A DNA stretch of 8,996 nucleotides from Candidatus Heimdallarchaeota archaeon (lineage in GTDB: Archaea; Asgardarchaeota; Heimdallarchaeia; Hodarchaeales; S146-22): NCBI GenBank assembly GCA_015520535.1, contig WAPZ01000195.1:1-8996 (forward strand), written 5' to 3'. The position numbers and the translations under genes are program-made. Below the pieces are notes generated by a model. The model did no database searches. It was given only the letters and a program-made list of their open reading frames with translations, and had not been told where the DNA came from. This document shows, piece after piece, positions 6,134-8,996 of this stretch (positions within the stretch are counted from its first letter, which is position 1; each line of letters opens with the position of its first letter).

Positions 6134-7645
6134 TTATCGCTTGTTTTCTTCAAATTGCTTTGCAGCTTCTTCTAAGGTCATTTCAAAGCGTGGTGGCTTT
6201 ACACGACGTTCTCTTACTTTGAAAAAGGTCGGATAATTGACGGCATTTCCGACCAAAATTCCTTCGCCCACATCTAAGTCCGGGAGGCTCCTTAAAATCA
6301 TTTTGTCAATTCCTTCACTGGTTCGTCCTATATAGTCAATATCATAGGGATTACGAATTCTCATGATGAGATGAGTATTACACTGTGAAAGAGCAGTCAC
6401 TGATAAATTCACGGGACGTTGGGAAATAAGACATAATGACGTGAAAAACTTTCTTCCTTCCCGCGCTATGGTTTCAATAATGCCTTTTGAAATAGAACTT
6501 CTCCCCTCAGGGCAAAATTGATGTGCCTCTTCCACGACGATAAGTACTGGCGGAATCGCATCTTTTCGTCTTAATTTAAAGATTTGTTTAAGAACATAAG
6601 TCGTGATTATTTCTTTACTTTGACTATCGTATCTAGAACTCAGATCAAAAATAATCAAGCGACCTTGTTGCTTCAATGCCTCTTCTAAATCTGGATGATC
6701 TTGCAAACTAAAGATTCGTGAGCGGTTAAGATTTTCCAGCCAGCCAATTAGAGCGTCGCGGGTACTTGCTTTTAATTCTTTCTTTGTTTCAATGGCTTTT
6801 ATTAGGTCAATTAATCCGTAGTAGTGCATATCTTCCTTCTTTTTAAATTCTTGAATTATTTTGTCTAACTCACGCGTTTGAACGGGACTCATATCCGGCT
6901 TGAAGGTTAAAAAATCCCATGCTGACAAATTTTTCACAGCAATCGAAAATTCAGCGGCATCGACTAATGTCGTCTGCGCTTTAAATTCTTCTACTTCTGA
7001 AAAACCACGATATTCTCCATGTGGATCAATTACCACAATGTTTATCCTTCCATCACTAGCTTTTCTGAAAAGAAGTTCTTCTAACAGCACACTGGCGGTG
7101 TGTGATTTGCCTGCTCCTGAAATAGCTAAAATAGCGAGATGTTTTCGTAGAAGGCGATCTAAATTCACTTTTACGGGAACATTGGCGGTCGGTGTGTGCC
7201 CCAAATACAATCCGTGTTCATCAAATCCCAAAAAATTCTTCAATATATTTTCGTTAGCTCTATAAACTTTTGCGCCGGGAGACACCGGAAAAGTGACCCG
7301 TCGTAATTCAGTTTGAACTAATTCACCAAGCGGTTTTCCAATACATAACACATACTCCCATTGATCTGTTGGAAACACAGATTCAAAACCACGATGTGCA
7401 TTTTCATAAATTCTCGCCGAATCTACGGATTGATAATACATGTTCACTTTTTGAATCTCAGTTATTTGTAAGAGTGTCACTCGCTCTTTATCATGAATCA
7501 TCTCATGAACAATAACTAATTCTCCTCGAAAGGTTTTTACATGTTCATTTCTTAATACAAACTCTACTTTTTGTGTCGATGGAGAATCTTTACCTGTAAT
7601 TACCGTTCCTATGGCTAATGACGTGTCTTTAATCTTAAATAACAT
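6134..7645 (-). CDS. herA: HerA, hexameric DNA translocase of the end-resection complex
   Basis: HerA is a FtsK/VirB4-like hexameric ATPase that pumps DNA into the NurA nuclease during 5'-strand resection of double-strand breaks. Counting from the ATG at 7645 (503 aa), an N-terminal beta-rich HAS-barrel region covers about 5-85. The Walker A loop is AISGAGKS (174-181, K180), Walker B is IVVIDPHGEY (203-212), a second acidic strand VVEEAHQF is at 370-377, and SQRP (408-411) matches the sensor region. The following NTHLIMRIRNP holds candidate arginine fingers R429 and R431. Length and domain order are normal for the family. The start is ambiguous: an in-frame GTG at 7654 has GGGAG 6 nt upstream, while GTGATC overlapping it is a good ribosome site for the ATG 9 bp on. 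The gene lies 33 bp after nurA and is almost surely co-transcribed with it. Confidence 0.93.
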   Translation of the reverse strand: MLFKIKDTSLAIGTVITGKDSPSTQKVEFVLRNEHVKTFRGELVIVHEMIHDKERVTLLQITEIQKVNMYYQSVDSARIYENAHRGFESVFPTDQWEYVLCIGKPLGELVQTELRRVTFPVSPGAKVYRANENILKNFLGFDEHGLYLGHTPTANVPVKVNLDRLLRKHLAILAISGAGKSHTASVLLEELLFRKASDGRINIVVIDPHGEYRGFSEVEEFKAQTTLVDAAEFSIAVKNLSAWDFLTFKPDMSPVQTRELDKIIQEFKKKEDMHYYGLIDLIKAIETKKELKASTRDALIGWLENLNRSRIFSLQDHPDLEEALKQQGRLIIFDLSSRYDSQSKEIITTYVLKQIFKLRRKDAIPPVLIVVEEAHQFCPEGRSSISKGIIETIAREGRKFFTSLCLISQRPVNLSVTALSQCNTHLIMRIRNPYDIDYIGRTSEGIDKMILRSLPDLDVGEGILVGNAVNYPTFFKVRERRVKPPRFEMTLEEAAKQFEENKR

Positions 7646-7648
7646 TTT

Positions 7649-7654
7649 GATCAC
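7649..7654 (-). promoter_or_regulatory. Shine-Dalgarno GTGATC before herA ATG
   Basis: GTGATC matches six bases of the archaeal SD consensus GGAGGTGATC and ends three bases before the ATG at 7645. The same bases include a possible GTG start, which has its own GGGAG at 7661-7665. The two starts differ by only three residues. Confidence 0.4.
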
Positions 7655-7678
7655 GTTGCTCTCCCTATTTATATCATA

Positions 7679-8968
7679 TTACCAATTCCATGGGCTTTTC
7701 TCCCGACGCTTGATCCATACTTCCGGCGCTTGGGTATATTTTTGAAGATAACTGATAATACCGTCAATTTCCTCTCTTTTAATCTTACAGCGAGCATCCG
7801 CCTCAATAATTGGTGATGGCACTCCATATTGATGATTAAACTGTGATAATGGTAATACTACGGCAGAAATCTTGTTTGCTGTAGTAATCACATCTTGCCG
7901 GTCTGAATTCGGATTAGTATCAACAAATTCTATTCGTAAAGGCACGTCATAAGGCACCACTTTCAAGTAGAAAGAATACAAGTCACCGGCTAAATAAGTC
8001 CTATCATCGTCATCATGTGATAATACATTTGTTAAAAACTGCTTTTCGTCGGTCGATGTTAAAAAATCATTTGAGGTTTGATTCATTAGGGAGGCGTCGG
8101 TGTCTTCATCTTCTAATGTCAATTCTAACTCTTTTTTTCGCAAAGTAAAGCTTCGGCTTCCAACTGATAAAATGTAAAAGAACAAATCCATATCACGATT
8201 GGATTTTAGCAATGTGCGATAATCTAATTTATACAACGCAGGAACTTTTTTAATTACATACGGAATTATCTGCGTTAAAAATTCATTAAATAAGGTCGCC
8301 CGACTATCCTTTACAATCCATGCTACATAAATACCTTTATCTTGTGCACGCGTGATTAAATCAATTAAAACCTTTTTTAATGCATAATGAAGCCGCGTAT
8401 ACGGTTTTGACAAGGACAAATATTGATCTGGAAAACCACCATCCATCAACAAAAAATCAATATGCTTCCGACTGCTTTTTATTAATTTTGCCGCAGTCGA
8501 AATTTCATGAATCGTCCGATATAAACCCGCAATCGTCTCTGCTTCCATCTGCTTGCTGGTATTTTTTAAATGATAAAATTCGAGGCTCGGATATTTTGAC
8601 GGGAAATAACTTACACGGTAAATGCCATGACTGGAAAACGTTAAAGATACAGCTACACTTCTTAAAAAGAAAAGATCCAACCCCACTAAACTTCTTGTTA
8701 TTAAACCACCATCTATAGCTGATACTGTAATGCCGTTAAGATTAGTTGCTTCAATTGGGGTAACGCACACCTCATCTACAAGTGGTAACCGAAGCGGAGC
8801 CGGAATCTTTTTATCTTCAAAGGAAAGCTGGGATACCAATCGCCCAATCTGCATCTTCATGGCAGAAATTTTTCTTATATGTTGTGCTAAAAGGTCAATT
8901 CTCTCATGTAAAGTCATTTCTCGATCATTATCATAAAATTCGTCATACGCGGCTGATATGGTCTGCAT
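7679..8968 (-). CDS. nurA: NurA, 5'-3' nuclease of the HerA-NurA resection complex
   Basis: NurA is a Mn-dependent, RNase H-fold nuclease that degrades DNA 5' to 3' inside the HerA-NurA machine. The 429-aa product has the family blocks in order: AIDGG (84-88, metal ligand D86), LLMDGGFPD (173-181, D176), VAWIVKDSRA (215-224, with K220 and S222) and the C-terminal YGVPSPIIEADARCKI (381-396, acidic E389/D391). An amphipathic N-terminal helix precedes the core. Between the third and last blocks lies a very acidic, probably disordered stretch at about 285-322 (LEDEDTD to SHDDDD), which makes the protein longer than the shortest homologues. The ATG at 8968 is preceded by AGGGAAA and AGGAAG. The promoter and any Mre11/Rad50 genes would lie beyond the right edge. 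The gene is translated just ahead of herA. Confidence 0.92.
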   Translation of the reverse strand: MQTISAAYDEFYDNDREMTLHERIDLLAQHIRKISAMKMQIGRLVSQLSFEDKKIPAPLRLPLVDEVCVTPIEATNLNGITVSAIDGGLITRSLVGLDLFFLRSVAVSLTFSSHGIYRVSYFPSKYPSLEFYHLKNTSKQMEAETIAGLYRTIHEISTAAKLIKSSRKHIDFLLMDGGFPDQYLSLSKPYTRLHYALKKVLIDLITRAQDKGIYVAWIVKDSRATLFNEFLTQIIPYVIKKVPALYKLDYRTLLKSNRDMDLFFYILSVGSRSFTLRKKELELTLEDEDTDASLMNQTSNDFLTSTDEKQFLTNVLSHDDDDRTYLAGDLYSFYLKVVPYDVPLRIEFVDTNPNSDRQDVITTANKISAVVLPLSQFNHQYGVPSPIIEADARCKIKREEIDGIISYLQKYTQAPEVWIKRREKSPWNW

Positions 8969-8996
8969 TTTCCCTGACTTCCTTTCCCTATTAACC

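Noticed and set aside
5969..6175. Plus-strand open frame spanning the herA to GNAT-like gap
   Set aside because: It overlaps the ends of two supported genes, has no recognisable content, and the gap is better explained by terminator and 5' leader sequence.
7099..7125. HerA Walker A reading SGAGKS rather than the more usual TGSGKS
   Set aside because: It still satisfies GxGKS/T, and I cannot show it is unusual for archaeal HerA, so it is not reported as an oddity.
6900..7265. 121-codon open frame on the plus strand opposite herA
   Set aside because: It lies wholly inside the strong herA reading frame, its protein is low-complexity Ser/Pro-rich with no family features, and it has no ribosome site; it is a complementary-strand shadow.
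8380..8718. 112-codon plus-strand open frame opposite nurA
   Set aside because: The nurA frame with its ordered catalytic motifs covers this stretch; the plus-strand product has no family-like composition.
5630..8968. A possible change in strand composition between the repair genes and the lipoyl genes
   Set aside because: Counting several lines by hand gave inconsistent skews, so there is no support for a transfer boundary.

Overview
The window is an AT-rich, gene-dense stretch that most likely comes from an archaeon. The best evidence is an adjacent nurA-herA pair, the archaeal DNA end-resection nuclease and its hexameric translocase. Ribosome-binding sites of the GGAGGAT and GTGAT type, T-tract ends without obvious hairpins, and a TATA-like box in front of a possibly leaderless gene agree with this. 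The exact lineage cannot be fixed from the sequence; a low-GC euryarchaeal, Thermoplasmata-like or Asgard-like genome would all fit.

Layout. Bases 1-78 hold the last 25 codons of a plus-strand gene, followed by several T-tracts. Bases 204-824 encode a helical plus-strand protein of unknown function. It ends 2 bp from the stop of a long block of minus-strand genes that fills the rest of the window. In transcription order (right to left) these are: nurA (7679-8968), herA (6134-7645, or 7654), a GNAT-like protein (5083-6033), an Est30-like alpha/beta hydrolase (4238-5002), lipA lipoyl synthase (3314-4201), dihydrolipoamide dehydrogenase (1890-3308), lipB octanoyltransferase (1128-1856) and a 102-residue protein that may have a PC4-like fold (827-1135). 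No stretch longer than 125 bp lacks a gene. I saw no rRNA, tRNA, CRISPR array, insertion sequence or integrase.

How the genes work together. There are two functional blocks. NurA and HerA form the 5'-end resection complex that normally works with Mre11-Rad50, which is not in the window. The second block makes protein-bound lipoyl groups and uses them: LipB moves an octanoyl group onto a lipoyl domain, LipA inserts two sulfurs, and dihydrolipoamide dehydrogenase re-oxidises the dihydrolipoyl arm. No lipoyl-bearing protein (E2 or GcvH) lies in the window. The hydrolase in front and the small protein behind share the tight spacing of this block and are probably co-transcribed with it.

Most worth a second look: a bacterial-style LipA/LipB pathway in an apparently archaeal context where the octanoyl donor is not obvious; an esterase heading that operon; a small PC4-like protein overlapping lipB; a degenerate tandem GNAT protein; and a convergent gene pair whose two stop codons lie in one 10-bp palindrome. 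I do not see a clear, wholly new multi-gene system.
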